64,000 nucleotides of DNA, from NCBI RefSeq assembly GCF_026898115.1, contig NZ_CP114036.1, positions 6,070,001-6,134,000 of the forward strand. Reading direction: 5' to 3'. Positions 17,441 through 25,020 of this stretch are shown one piece after another (positions within the stretch are counted from its first letter, which is position 1; every line of letters starts with the position of its first letter). Made by a program: the position numbers and the translations under genes. The DNA is from Streptomyces sp. S465. GTDB lineage: Bacteria; Actinomycetota; Actinomycetes; Streptomycetales; Streptomycetaceae. The notes below the pieces were generated by a model. It searched no databases. It saw only the letters and a list, made by a program, of their open reading frames with translations, and had not been told where the DNA came from.

Positions 17441-18367
17441 ATGGGGCGCTACGTCGCCAGGCGACTGCTCCAGATGATCCCGGTCTTCATCGGGACCACA
17501 CTGATTATTTTCCTCATGGTCCACGTCCTCCCCGGTGATCCCATCCGGGCGATGTGGGGAGACAAGGCCGCGGACCCCGCGCAGGTCGCGTCGCTCCGCC
17601 ATGAGTTCGGGCTGGACCAGCCCCTGTGGAAGCAGTACCTCGACTACATGGCCGACCTCTTCCAGGGAGACTTCGGCAAGACCTTCGGCGGCCGCCCGGT
17701 CTCCGAGGAGATGGGCATGGCCTTCCCGGTGACCCTCCGCCTCGCGGCGGTGGCCCTCACCATCGAAATGATCGTCGGCATCGGGCTCGGCGCCTGGGCC
17801 GGTCTGCGGGCCGGCCGCGCCGCCGACACCGGCGTGCTGATCTTCACGATGATCGTCATCTCGATGCCGGTCTTCGTCTTCGGCTACCTGGCCCGGTTCA
17901 TCTTCGCCGACGAACTCGGCTGGCTGCCGCCGAACGTGCAGGACTCGATGGACGTCCAGCAGCTGCTGCTGCCCGGCTTCGTCCTCGCGATGCTCTCCAT
18001 GGCGTATGTGGCCCGGCTGACCCGGACCACGTTCGCGGAGAACCTGCGCGCCGACTACATGCGCACCGCGCTCGCCAAGGGCCTGCCGCGCCGCCGGATC
18101 GTCGGCGTCCATCTGCTGCGCAACTCGCTCATCCCCGTGGTCACCTTCCTCGGCACCGACGTCGGCGCGCTGGTCGGCGGCGCGGTGGTCACCGAGGGCA
18201 TCTTCAACGTCCAGGGCGTCGGCAATCTGCTCTTCAAGGCGCTCGGGCAGCGGGAAGGCTCCACCATCGTCGGCATCGTGACCGTCTTCGTTCTCGTCAT
18301 CCTGCTGATCAATCTGCTCGTCGACCTGCTGTACGCGGTCCTGGACCCGAGGATCCGGTATGCCTGA
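17441..18367 (+). CDS. Peptide ABC transporter permease (DppB type), system 1
   Basis: A 308-residue membrane protein with about six helices. It begins MGRYVARRLLQMIPVFIGTT, the DppB/OppB N-terminal signature, and has an EAA-like loop (MRTALAKGLPRRRIVGVHLL) that contacts the ATPases. It forms half of the transmembrane pore. The ATG at 17441 has GGAGG 4-5 bases upstream; upstream in-frame codons lack a site. The next gene overlaps its end by 8 bases. Confidence 0.93.
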   Translation: MGRYVARRLLQMIPVFIGTTLIIFLMVHVLPGDPIRAMWGDKAADPAQVASLRHEFGLDQPLWKQYLDYMADLFQGDFGKTFGGRPVSEEMGMAFPVTLRLAAVALTIEMIVGIGLGAWAGLRAGRAADTGVLIFTMIVISMPVFVFGYLARFIFADELGWLPPNVQDSMDVQQLLLPGFVLAMLSMAYVARLTRTTFAENLRADYMRTALAKGLPRRRIVGVHLLRNSLIPVVTFLGTDVGALVGGAVVTEGIFNVQGVGNLLFKALGQREGSTIVGIVTVFVLVILLINLLVDLLYAVLDPRIRYA

Positions 18368-19349
18368 CGTGACCAAATCCCCGTCCGGATCGCCGTCCGG
18401 CACGGCAGTCGGCACGGCGGTCGACGCCGTGGCCCCGCCGACCGAGGTGGACACCGCCCCCGTTGCCGGCCCCGCCCCCCAGGGCAAGCCGCGCTCGCTG
18501 TGGGGCGACGCCTGGTACGAACTGCGCCATCGCCCGCTGTTCTGGATCTCGGCGGTGCTGCTGGTGCTGCTGCTGTTCATCGCGGCGTTCCCCGGCCTGT
18601 TCACCGGCGCCGACCCGCGCGACGGCGACCTGACCAACCACTTCCTCAGCAAGCCCGAGCTGACCCACTTCTTCCAGGCCGACTGGTTCGGCTACGACGG
18701 TCAGGGCCGCTCCATCTACGCCCGCGTCATCTACGGCACCCGCGCCTCGATCATGGTCGGCGTCGGCGTGACCGTGGTGGTGACCCTCTTCGGCGGTCTG
18801 CTGGGCATGGTGGCCGGGTACTTCGGCGGCTGGATCGACTCGATCATCTCCCGGCTCGTCGACATCTTCTTCGGTCTGCCGTTCCTGCTCGGCGCGATGG
18901 TCGTCCTGAACGCGTTCACCGAGCGCAAGGTGTACGTGGTCATCGCGGCCCTCGCCTTCCTCGGCTGGACGACGATCGCCCGGGTGATGCGCAGTTCGGT
19001 GATCACGGCCAAGCAGGCGGACTACGTCACCGCGGCGCGGGCGCTCGGCGCGGGCACGCCCCGGATCCTCTTCCGGCACGTCCTGCCGAACGCGCTGGCC
19101 CCCACCATCGTGGTGGCCACCATCTCCCTCGGCGCGTACATCTCCGCCGAGGCCACGCTGTCCTTCCTCGGCCTCGGCCTCGCCGACCCCACCATCTCCT
19201 GGGGCATCGACATCTCCGACGCCAAGGACGCCATCCGGGACAACCCGCATGTGATGCTGTTCCCGGCCGGAATGCTGAGCCTGACCGTCTTCGCATTCAT
19301 CACGCTCGGCGACGCGGTGCGCGACGCCCTCGACCCCAAGCTGCGCTGA
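18360..19349 (+). CDS. Peptide ABC transporter permease (DppC type), system 1
   Basis: A 329-residue membrane protein. A cytoplasmic tail of about 55 residues precedes the first helix (FWISAVLLVLLLFIAAF). The EAA loop reads ARALGAGTPRILFRHVLPN, and the protein ends with LGDAVRDALDPKLR, typical of DppC/OppC. It is the second half of the pore. Translation is coupled to the previous gene through an 8-base overlap, and the ATPase gene starts 11 bases after its stop. Confidence 0.93.
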   Translation: MPDVTKSPSGSPSGTAVGTAVDAVAPPTEVDTAPVAGPAPQGKPRSLWGDAWYELRHRPLFWISAVLLVLLLFIAAFPGLFTGADPRDGDLTNHFLSKPELTHFFQADWFGYDGQGRSIYARVIYGTRASIMVGVGVTVVVTLFGGLLGMVAGYFGGWIDSIISRLVDIFFGLPFLLGAMVVLNAFTERKVYVVIAALAFLGWTTIARVMRSSVITAKQADYVTAARALGAGTPRILFRHVLPNALAPTIVVATISLGAYISAEATLSFLGLGLADPTISWGIDISDAKDAIRDNPHVMLFPAGMLSLTVFAFITLGDAVRDALDPKLR

Positions 19350-19360
19350 GGAGGGCGTAC

Positions 19361-20419
19361 GTGACCACCATCGAGAAGACCGCGGACGACGCCGTCCGTC
19401 AGGGCGCCGGCGACGACGGCACCCCGCTGCTGGAAGTCCGCGACCTGCATGTGGAGTTCCACACCCGGGACGGTGTCGCCAAGGCCGTCAACGGCGTCAA
19501 CTACAACGTCCACGCCGGTGAGACGCTCGCCGTCCTCGGCGAATCCGGCTCCGGCAAGTCCGTGACCGCCCAGGCGATCATGGGCATCCTCGACATGCCG
19601 CCCGGCAAGATCCCGCAGGGCCAGATCCTGTTCCGGGGCGAGGACATGCTCACCATGTCGGGGGAGGAGCGCCGCAAGATCCGCGGCCAGAAGATCGCCA
19701 TGATCTTCCAGGACGCCCTCTCGGCGCTGAACCCGGTGCTCACCGTGGGCTACCAGCTCGGCGAGATGTTCCGGGTCCACCAGGGCCTGTCCAAGAAGGA
19801 GGCCAAGGCCAAGGCCATCGAGCTGATGGACCGGGTGCGCATCCCGGCGGCCAAGGAGCGGGTGAGTGACTACCCGCACCAGTTCTCCGGCGGTATGCGC
19901 CAGCGCATCATGATCGCCATGGCGATGGCGCTGGAGCCGGACCTGATCATCGCCGACGAGCCGACCACCGCCCTGGACGTGACCGTCCAGGCCCAGGTGA
20001 TGGACCTGCTCGCGGAGCTCCAGCGCGAGTACCACATGGGTCTGATCCTGATCACCCACGACCTGGGCGTGGTGGCGGACGTCGCCGACAAGATCGCCGT
20101 GATGTACGCGGGACGGATCGTGGAGACCGCCCCCGTGCACGAGCTCTACAAGCGCCCCGCCCACCCGTACACCCGCGGTCTGCTGGACTCGATCCCGCGG
20201 CTGGACCGCAAGGGCCAGGAGCTCTACGCGATCAAGGGTCTGCCGCCCAATCTGCTCAAGATCCCCTCGGGCTGTGCCTTCAACCCGCGCTGCCCCAAGG
20301 CGCAGGACATCTGCCGTACGGAGGTCCCCGCCCTGGTACCGGTCACCGAGCAGGACGGCACGGAGCTGCCGGGCCGCGGCAGCGCCTGCCACTTCTGGAA
20401 GGAGACCCTCCATGGCTGA
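19361..20419 (+). CDS. Peptide ABC transporter ATPase (DppD/OppD), system 1
   Basis: A 352-residue nucleotide-binding subunit. Walker A GESGSGKS at residues 60-67, signature FSGGMRQRI near 175, Walker B LIIADEP near 197. The C-terminal oligopeptide-transporter extension has four spaced cysteines (SGCAFNPRCPKAQDIC and SACHFW), the pattern reported to hold a [4Fe-4S] cluster in mycobacterial OppD. GTG 19361 has GGAGG about 8 bases upstream. It ends with an 8-base overlap with the next ATPase gene. Confidence 0.93.
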   Translation: MTTIEKTADDAVRQGAGDDGTPLLEVRDLHVEFHTRDGVAKAVNGVNYNVHAGETLAVLGESGSGKSVTAQAIMGILDMPPGKIPQGQILFRGEDMLTMSGEERRKIRGQKIAMIFQDALSALNPVLTVGYQLGEMFRVHQGLSKKEAKAKAIELMDRVRIPAAKERVSDYPHQFSGGMRQRIMIAMAMALEPDLIIADEPTTALDVTVQAQVMDLLAELQREYHMGLILITHDLGVVADVADKIAVMYAGRIVETAPVHELYKRPAHPYTRGLLDSIPRLDRKGQELYAIKGLPPNLLKIPSGCAFNPRCPKAQDICRTEVPALVPVTEQDGTELPGRGSACHFWKETLHG

Positions 20420-21569
20420 CACCGAGAAGACCGAGACGGCCGTGGAGCCGGCCGCGGACGCCACCCCCAACGTCACGGAGGTGGAGACGGTCGACGCGGC
20501 CACCGAGGACGAGGCGGTCGCCGCGCTCGAGGCGAAGGTCGACCGCGGCGAGCCGATCCTCCAGGTGCGCAACCTGGTCAAGCACTTCCCGCTGACCCAG
20601 GGCATCCTCTTCAAGCGGCAGATCGGCGCCGTCAAGGCGGTCGACGGCGTCTCCTTCGACCTCTACCAGGGCGAGACCCTCGGCATCGTCGGCGAGTCGG
20701 GCTGCGGCAAGTCCACCGTCGCCAAGCTGCTGATGACCCTGGAGACCGCCACCGCGGGCGAGGTCTTCTACAAGGGCCAGGACATCACCAAGCTGTCGGG
20801 CCGCGCGCTGCGGGCCGTCCGCCGCAACATCCAGATGGTGTTCCAGGACCCCTACACCTCGCTCAACCCGCGCATGACGGTGGGCGACATCATCGGGGAG
20901 CCCTTCGAGATCCACCCCGAGGTGGCCCCCAAGGGCGACCGCCGCCGCAAGGTCCAGGAACTCCTGGACGTGGTGGGCCTCAACCCCGAGTACATCAACC
21001 GCTATCCGCACCAGTTCTCCGGCGGCCAGCGCCAGCGCATCGGCATCGCCCGCGGGCTCGCCCTCAACCCGGAGATCATCATCTGCGACGAGCCGGTCTC
21101 CGCGCTCGACGTCTCCGTCCAGGCACAGGTCATCAACCTGATGGAGGGCCTCCAGGACGAGTTCAACCTCTCCTACATCTTCATCGCCCACGACCTGTCC
21201 ATCGTCCGGCACATCTCCGACCGGGTCGGCGTGATGTACCTGGGCAAGATGGCCGAGATCGGCTCCGACACCGAGATCTACGACCACCCGACGCACCCCT
21301 ACACCCAGGCGCTGCTGTCGGCCGTCCCGGTCCCGGACCCGGAGTCGCGCGAGGGCCGCGAGCGCATCATCCTCACCGGCGACGTCCCCTCCCCGGCCAA
21401 CCCGCCCTCCGGCTGCCGCTTCCGCACCCGCTGCTGGAAGGCCGAGGACAAGTGCGCCAAGGAGACCCCGCTCCTGGCCATCCCCGAGCGCTTCGCCGGC
21501 ACGGATTCGCCGGCGGCGCACGAGTCGGCGTGCCACTTCGCGGAGGAGAAGGACGTGGTCCACGCCTGA
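20412..21569 (+). CDS. Peptide ABC transporter ATPase (DppF/OppF), system 1
   Basis: A 385-residue second nucleotide-binding subunit. Walker A GESGCGKST at about residues 94-102, signature FSGGQRQRI near 201, Walker B IIICDEPVSALD after it. Four C-terminal cysteines follow the same plan (SGCRFRTRCWKAEDKC, SACHFAE). An N-terminal extension of about 45 acidic residues (rich in Glu, Ala, Thr) precedes the domain and is absent from the system 2 homologue. The ATG overlaps the end of the previous gene by 8 bases, and a very strong terminator follows, so this closes the operon. Confidence 0.93.
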   Translation: MADTEKTETAVEPAADATPNVTEVETVDAATEDEAVAALEAKVDRGEPILQVRNLVKHFPLTQGILFKRQIGAVKAVDGVSFDLYQGETLGIVGESGCGKSTVAKLLMTLETATAGEVFYKGQDITKLSGRALRAVRRNIQMVFQDPYTSLNPRMTVGDIIGEPFEIHPEVAPKGDRRRKVQELLDVVGLNPEYINRYPHQFSGGQRQRIGIARGLALNPEIIICDEPVSALDVSVQAQVINLMEGLQDEFNLSYIFIAHDLSIVRHISDRVGVMYLGKMAEIGSDTEIYDHPTHPYTQALLSAVPVPDPESREGRERIILTGDVPSPANPPSGCRFRTRCWKAEDKCAKETPLLAIPERFAGTDSPAAHESACHFAEEKDVVHA

Positions 21570-21598
21570 CGCTTCCGCGCGGGCCGCTGCCGAACGAC

Positions 21599-21643
21599 GA
21601 GGGCCCGCCCGGACCGTGCTGATCACGGTCCGGGCGGGCCCTC
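21599..21643 (+). terminator. Strong terminator of peptide transporter operon 1
   Basis: A perfect 20-bp stem (left arm 21599-21618, loop CTGAT, right arm 21624-21643), followed by CCCCGTCGTTT. It is among the strongest hairpins in the window. Confidence 0.8.
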
Positions 21644-21652
21644 CCCGTCGTT

Positions 21653-21910
21653 TCAGGCCCCGTCCGACTCGGTCCAATGCCGCACCCGGACGGGCGTCGG
21701 CGGGTTCAGCGTGAACCATACGTCCTTGCCGGTGACGCCCGCGTCCTTGCCGGTGTAGTCCTGTACCCCCCAGGTGCCGGAGCACGACTCGACGATCGTG
21801 AGGCCGCGCCCACCCTCGTCCTCGGCGGCAGCCGCCCCCGACTGCGGCAGCCCGCACCCGGAGTCCCACATGGTGACCCGGAAGTCGGACGGTGTGGGCT
21901 CCCAGTCCAT
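21653..21910 (-). pseudogene. 3' half of an anti-sigma-type GHKL ATPase
   Basis: The C-terminal 85 codons of a GHKL/HATPase_c protein remain. The G1 box (TMWDSGCGLP) and G2 box (DEGGRGLTIVESCSGTWGVQ) are clear, and the end VWFTLNPP is typical of the small Streptomyces ATPases paired with HTH/DUF397 genes. The N-box half, needed for ATP and Mg binding, is gone: upstream the frame continues only as non-homologous codons that overlap the divergent DUF397 gene. It therefore looks like a remnant left by a deletion that joined the ATPase tail to DUF397, removing the ATPase start and probably an HTH gene. Confidence 0.75.
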
Positions 21911-21934
21911 GCCCTCCGCTAGGAAGGCGCACAC

Positions 21935-22375
21935 ATGTCTCAGCTCGCGTGGCGCAAGTCGAGCTTCAGCGAGGGCCACACCGACACCTGCGTGGAGATC
22001 GCCACCGACTCCACCGGCACCCGTCACCTCCGTGAGAGCGACGACCCGGAGGTCGTCATGGCTACGAACCCCGCCGCGCTCCGCGCGTTCCTGCGGGCCG
22101 CGAAGGCGGGGGAGTCGCACTCGACCCCGCCCCGCCCGGTACCCCTCGCCGCAGTGCTTGATCTGACGCAACTAATGCATCAAGCGATTCCAGGGGGTAC
22201 CCCCAACCCCTGGCCCCCTGCTGTCCGGCATCGACACTGGCCTCCCGCGCACGGATGCCGCCACCCGCGCCCACATCAACCGGCCCGGCGGCCGGCGACG
22301 CGGCCCGCGCCCCGGCGGCTCCTTGTGCTCCAGCGGTTCCATGTGCTCCCGTCGGCTGATTCTCACTCCTCCTGA
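21935..22375 (+). CDS. DUF397 protein with atypical C-terminal extension
   Basis: Residues 5-62 are a good DUF397 domain: WRKSSFSEGHTDTCVEIA, then RHLRESDDPE and FLRAAKAGE. DUF397 proteins in streptomycetes are normally 60-90 residues and work with an XRE-type regulator and a GHKL ATPase; BldB is a relative. Here the frame runs on to 146 residues through a Pro/His/Arg-rich tail with no homology that I recognise, and a repeat copy at 22156 lies inside it. The stop may have been lost by a frameshift or rearrangement. AGGAAGG lies 8 bases before the ATG, so the 5' end is intact. No HTH partner gene is present. Confidence 0.7.
   Translation: MSQLAWRKSSFSEGHTDTCVEIATDSTGTRHLRESDDPEVVMATNPAALRAFLRAAKAGESHSTPPRPVPLAAVLDLTQLMHQAIPGGTPNPWPPAVRHRHWPPAHGCRHPRPHQPARRPATRPAPRRLLVLQRFHVLPSADSHSS
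22156..22191. repeat. Imperfect direct repeat, copy A
   Basis: About 36 bases ending ...GCAACTAATGCATCAAGCGATTCC, matched at 24765-24801 with 26 identities in the first 30 positions. It lies inside the 3' extension of the DUF397 frame. A GGGGGTACCCCC palindrome follows directly. Confidence 0.6.
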
Positions 22376-22462
22376 GTGATGACACGTATGCGCCCGGCGG
22401 TTGACGCCCGTGAGGGCAGGGTGAATGAGACTTGAACTCCCTTTCCTCAGTTGGGAGTTCAG

Positions 22463-23404
22463 GTGGACCGGTGGGATTGGGTCGGGCGGGTCGCGGCGTA
22501 TGGGGCAGCGCTGGCGCTAACGCCCTACCTGCTGATCAAGGTGTCGTGGGTGGTCGGTTCGCTCTTGGGGCTGCTGCCGGTAGGGACCGGGTTCGGCAAG
22601 ACGGAGTGGGTGGTGCTCAACAGCGCAACGATCGGTATGGCAGGGATCGGAATCGCGGTGGCGCTCGCGCTGGTGCGGCCGTGGGGGATGCGCATACCGG
22701 GAGCGCCGTTGGCTTTCTGCGCTTGGGTGGGGACGGGGTTCCTCGTCCCGGTGTTGCCGTACGCCGTTCTCAGTCCGCTGCTGGGCTCGGCGGATGGCAA
22801 TCCGAACAGTGGGAGTGACGCCGGCCCGTCGATGCCGGTATGGGAGGCCGCGCTGGTTCAGATCGGGTTTGTAGGCATGGGGCTGGGTCTGGCCATCGCG
22901 CTGCCCACGTACTTGCGGCGGCGCTGGCCGGACGCGTTCGCGGGCCGGCTCGGGGACGGTGGGGAGAGCTCGCCAAGGGTGCTGCCATGGATGGCCGTGG
23001 TCGGTGCCGCAGTCGGTCTCATCTGGCTGTACTGGGCGGTGGGCGGCACCGTAGGTGTCGCCCACCGCGGCGAGCGGGACCTCGCTTGGTATGTGCTGTC
23101 CGGAGTTCTCGGGCTTTGGGCGTTCGTGGCGTCCGCCGCCACCTGGGCTGCCGTCCGAGGCCGGCCCGCACGAGTCCCTCGGTGGGGTCCAATGGCGCTC
23201 GGCTGGATTGGCTCGGGCTCATTGTTCGCCTGGAGCGGCTGGAAGCTTCCGTTCACCCTGTACCTGGCAGTCGCGCAACCGGCCGATGCGGCCCTGCCGG
23301 AAAACCTCGCGCTCGCGGCAGTCTTGCACCTCGCAGCAGTGGGGGCGGGCGCCGCAATGCTGCGAGCGCTCGTTCGTACGCGGCTGGTGTCATCGAACTC
23401 GTAG
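22463..23404 (+). CDS. Unrecognised polytopic membrane protein
   Basis: A 313-residue protein with about eight hydrophobic helices, including LALTPYLLIKVSWVVGSLLG, GMAGIGIAVALALV, LPWMAVVGAAVGLIWLYWAV and a last one near residue 300. No family motif is recognised. The loop around residues 105-125 is Ser/Gly/Asn-rich. I use GTG 22463, which has GGGAG 5 bases upstream, rather than TTG 22451. Third-position GC is lower than in neighbouring genes, consistent with acquired DNA. It stands alone between the DUF397 gene and a decayed stretch; function unknown. Confidence 0.6.
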   Translation: MDRWDWVGRVAAYGAALALTPYLLIKVSWVVGSLLGLLPVGTGFGKTEWVVLNSATIGMAGIGIAVALALVRPWGMRIPGAPLAFCAWVGTGFLVPVLPYAVLSPLLGSADGNPNSGSDAGPSMPVWEAALVQIGFVGMGLGLAIALPTYLRRRWPDAFAGRLGDGGESSPRVLPWMAVVGAAVGLIWLYWAVGGTVGVAHRGERDLAWYVLSGVLGLWAFVASAATWAAVRGRPARVPRWGPMALGWIGSGSLFAWSGWKLPFTLYLAVAQPADAALPENLALAAVLHLAAVGAGAAMLRALVRTRLVSSNS

Positions 23405-23823
23405 ACGATCCTCTCTCCCGTGGCGCTGTGGCGGCTGGACGTCGCCCTGCGGGAGATGGTCGCTCCGCCGACGCATACAGGCCATGAAGCGTCATCGAGC
23501 GCGGAAGCTGTGCCAGAACCGATTCTCGTGAACAAAGCCAGGCGGTCGGCGACGGTGCCCGGCCCCTTATTCCCCGGTGTGACCGCCCACAGCTTTGGCA
23601 GGGGAACCGGTCAGCGCATGGCGGCGTCCATCCTGGCACTCTGCCGATCATGACTTCTGACCGAGGACCGTTTCCGTGCTGGTCTACAACGACACGGGGC
23701 ACCTCCCCGATGAGCTTCGGTGGACCGGTTTTCCAGCGGACCTTCACCTCTGACGCCTCGGCCGTAATCGCTTGACGCAGATCCGCCCGGAACCAGGCCG
23801 CTCCCCGATTACCGTTGCTCCAC
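23405..23823. other. 419-bp stretch without an intact gene, possibly decayed
   Basis: No frame here has a good start, length and codon pattern. On the minus strand (about 23560-23800) a short protein-like stretch reads AEASEVKVRWKTGPPKLIGE followed by VPRVVVDQHGNGPRSEVMIG, but it runs into low-quality sequence on both sides and into the divergent phosphotransferase gene. It may be the remains of a lost gene that I do not recognise. Confidence 0.35.
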
Positions 23824-24741
23824 ATGACGGCCACCGAGATGGACATCACCGAGGACCTGATCCGGGATCTGCTGCGCGAGCAGCACCCCGACCTGGCGGA
23901 TCGTCCCTTGAAGCTCGGAGCGCTCGGCTGGGACAACCAAGTGTGGCGGCTCGGTGACGACCTCGCCGTCCGGATGCCTTGGGCGACGCGGTCCGCGGAC
24001 GCGCTGCTGCGCAAGGAACACGCCTGGCTGCCCCTCCTGGCCCCGCGTCTTCCTCTGCAAATTCCCGTCCCGCAGCGTCTTGGCGAGCCCTCCGAACGGT
24101 TTCCGCGGCCCTGGCTCATCACCACCTGGGTGCCGGGCGAGCCCGCCGACCGCGCCCCCGCTACGCGCGCCGCGGAGGCGGCCGTCACCCTGGCCGACTT
24201 CCTGACCGCCCTCCACCGCCCCGCTCCCGACGGGGCGCCCTCCGGCCGGGACCGCGGTGGCCGGTTGGCCGACACCGCCGAATACTTCACCCGAGAGCTC
24301 GCCTCGGCCACCGAATCGGGGCTGATCCGCGACCCGGACGCCGTTCGCGCGGTCTGGGAGGACGCCGCCGCCGCGCCGGACTGGGCAGGTCCACGCCTCT
24401 GGCTCCACGGCGACCTGCATCCAGCCAACATCCTGACCACGAACGGCACCTTCTCCGGCGTGATCGACTTCGGTGATCTCTTCGCCGGCGACCCGGCCTG
24501 CGACCTCGCCGCCGCCTGGATCCTGCTGCCGGACGGCGCCGTCGACCGCTTCCACCAGACCTACCAGCCGAGCCCGGACGCCGCGACGCTGCGCCGCGCC
24601 CGCGGCTGGGCGGTGCTGCGCGCCCTCGTCGGCATCCACGTCGGAGACGCCGGCGTCCACGGCCGCCCCGGAGGCAAGCCCACCTGGGGCCCACCCGCCC
24701 ACGCCTCACTGCGACGCCTCATCGCATCGGCCCACCAGTGA
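23824..24741 (+). CDS. Aminoglycoside phosphotransferase-family kinase
   Basis: A 305-residue APH-fold kinase. The catalytic loop LHGDLHPANIL (near residue 199) and the metal-binding IDFGD (near 218) are intact, and the N-lobe has a plausible ATP-binding Lys/Arg pair in VRMPWATRSADALLRKEHAWL. APH-family proteins phosphorylate aminoglycosides, macrolides or small hydroxylated metabolites; the substrate is not evident, and many members in Streptomyces have nothing to do with resistance. ATG 23824 lacks a strong ribosome site. It sits alone in the interval between duplicated transporter operons. Confidence 0.85.
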   Translation: MTATEMDITEDLIRDLLREQHPDLADRPLKLGALGWDNQVWRLGDDLAVRMPWATRSADALLRKEHAWLPLLAPRLPLQIPVPQRLGEPSERFPRPWLITTWVPGEPADRAPATRAAEAAVTLADFLTALHRPAPDGAPSGRDRGGRLADTAEYFTRELASATESGLIRDPDAVRAVWEDAAAAPDWAGPRLWLHGDLHPANILTTNGTFSGVIDFGDLFAGDPACDLAAAWILLPDGAVDRFHQTYQPSPDAATLRRARGWAVLRALVGIHVGDAGVHGRPGGKPTWGPPAHASLRRLIASAHQ

Positions 24742-24764
24742 TCGGGCATCCCGCCGGCCCGACT

Positions 24765-24801
24765 GCGTGATCTCACGCAACTCATGCATCAAACGGCTTC
24801 C
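24765..24801. repeat. Imperfect direct repeat, copy B
   Basis: The second copy of the 36-base repeat (copy A at 22156), in the same orientation, 24 bases after the phosphotransferase stop. It is followed by CGGATATCCG, a 10-bp palindrome. Together the copies bracket a 2.6-kb segment with the orphan membrane protein and the kinase. Confidence 0.6.
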
Positions 24802-25020
24802 GGATATCCGGTAACAAGGCTTGAAACAGTGGCTGTTGATGCGGGACAGTGCTGAAGAAAGCGCTTGCCGAGCGAGGGACGTACCGCTCGGCTCGCGCTT
24901 CACCAAGCCTCCCCACCTCCGGCCCGCCACCCCGGACAGCGGTCATCGACGTGCGCCGCCGCCGCGGCCGATGTCAGATGGGCCTAAGGCGGATCTTGGA
25001 CCGGATCCTCGGGAGGCGCC

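Noticed and set aside
23420..23653. 77-residue plus-strand frame after the orphan membrane protein
   Set aside because: No ribosome site, no recognisable pattern, and it lies in the decayed interval.
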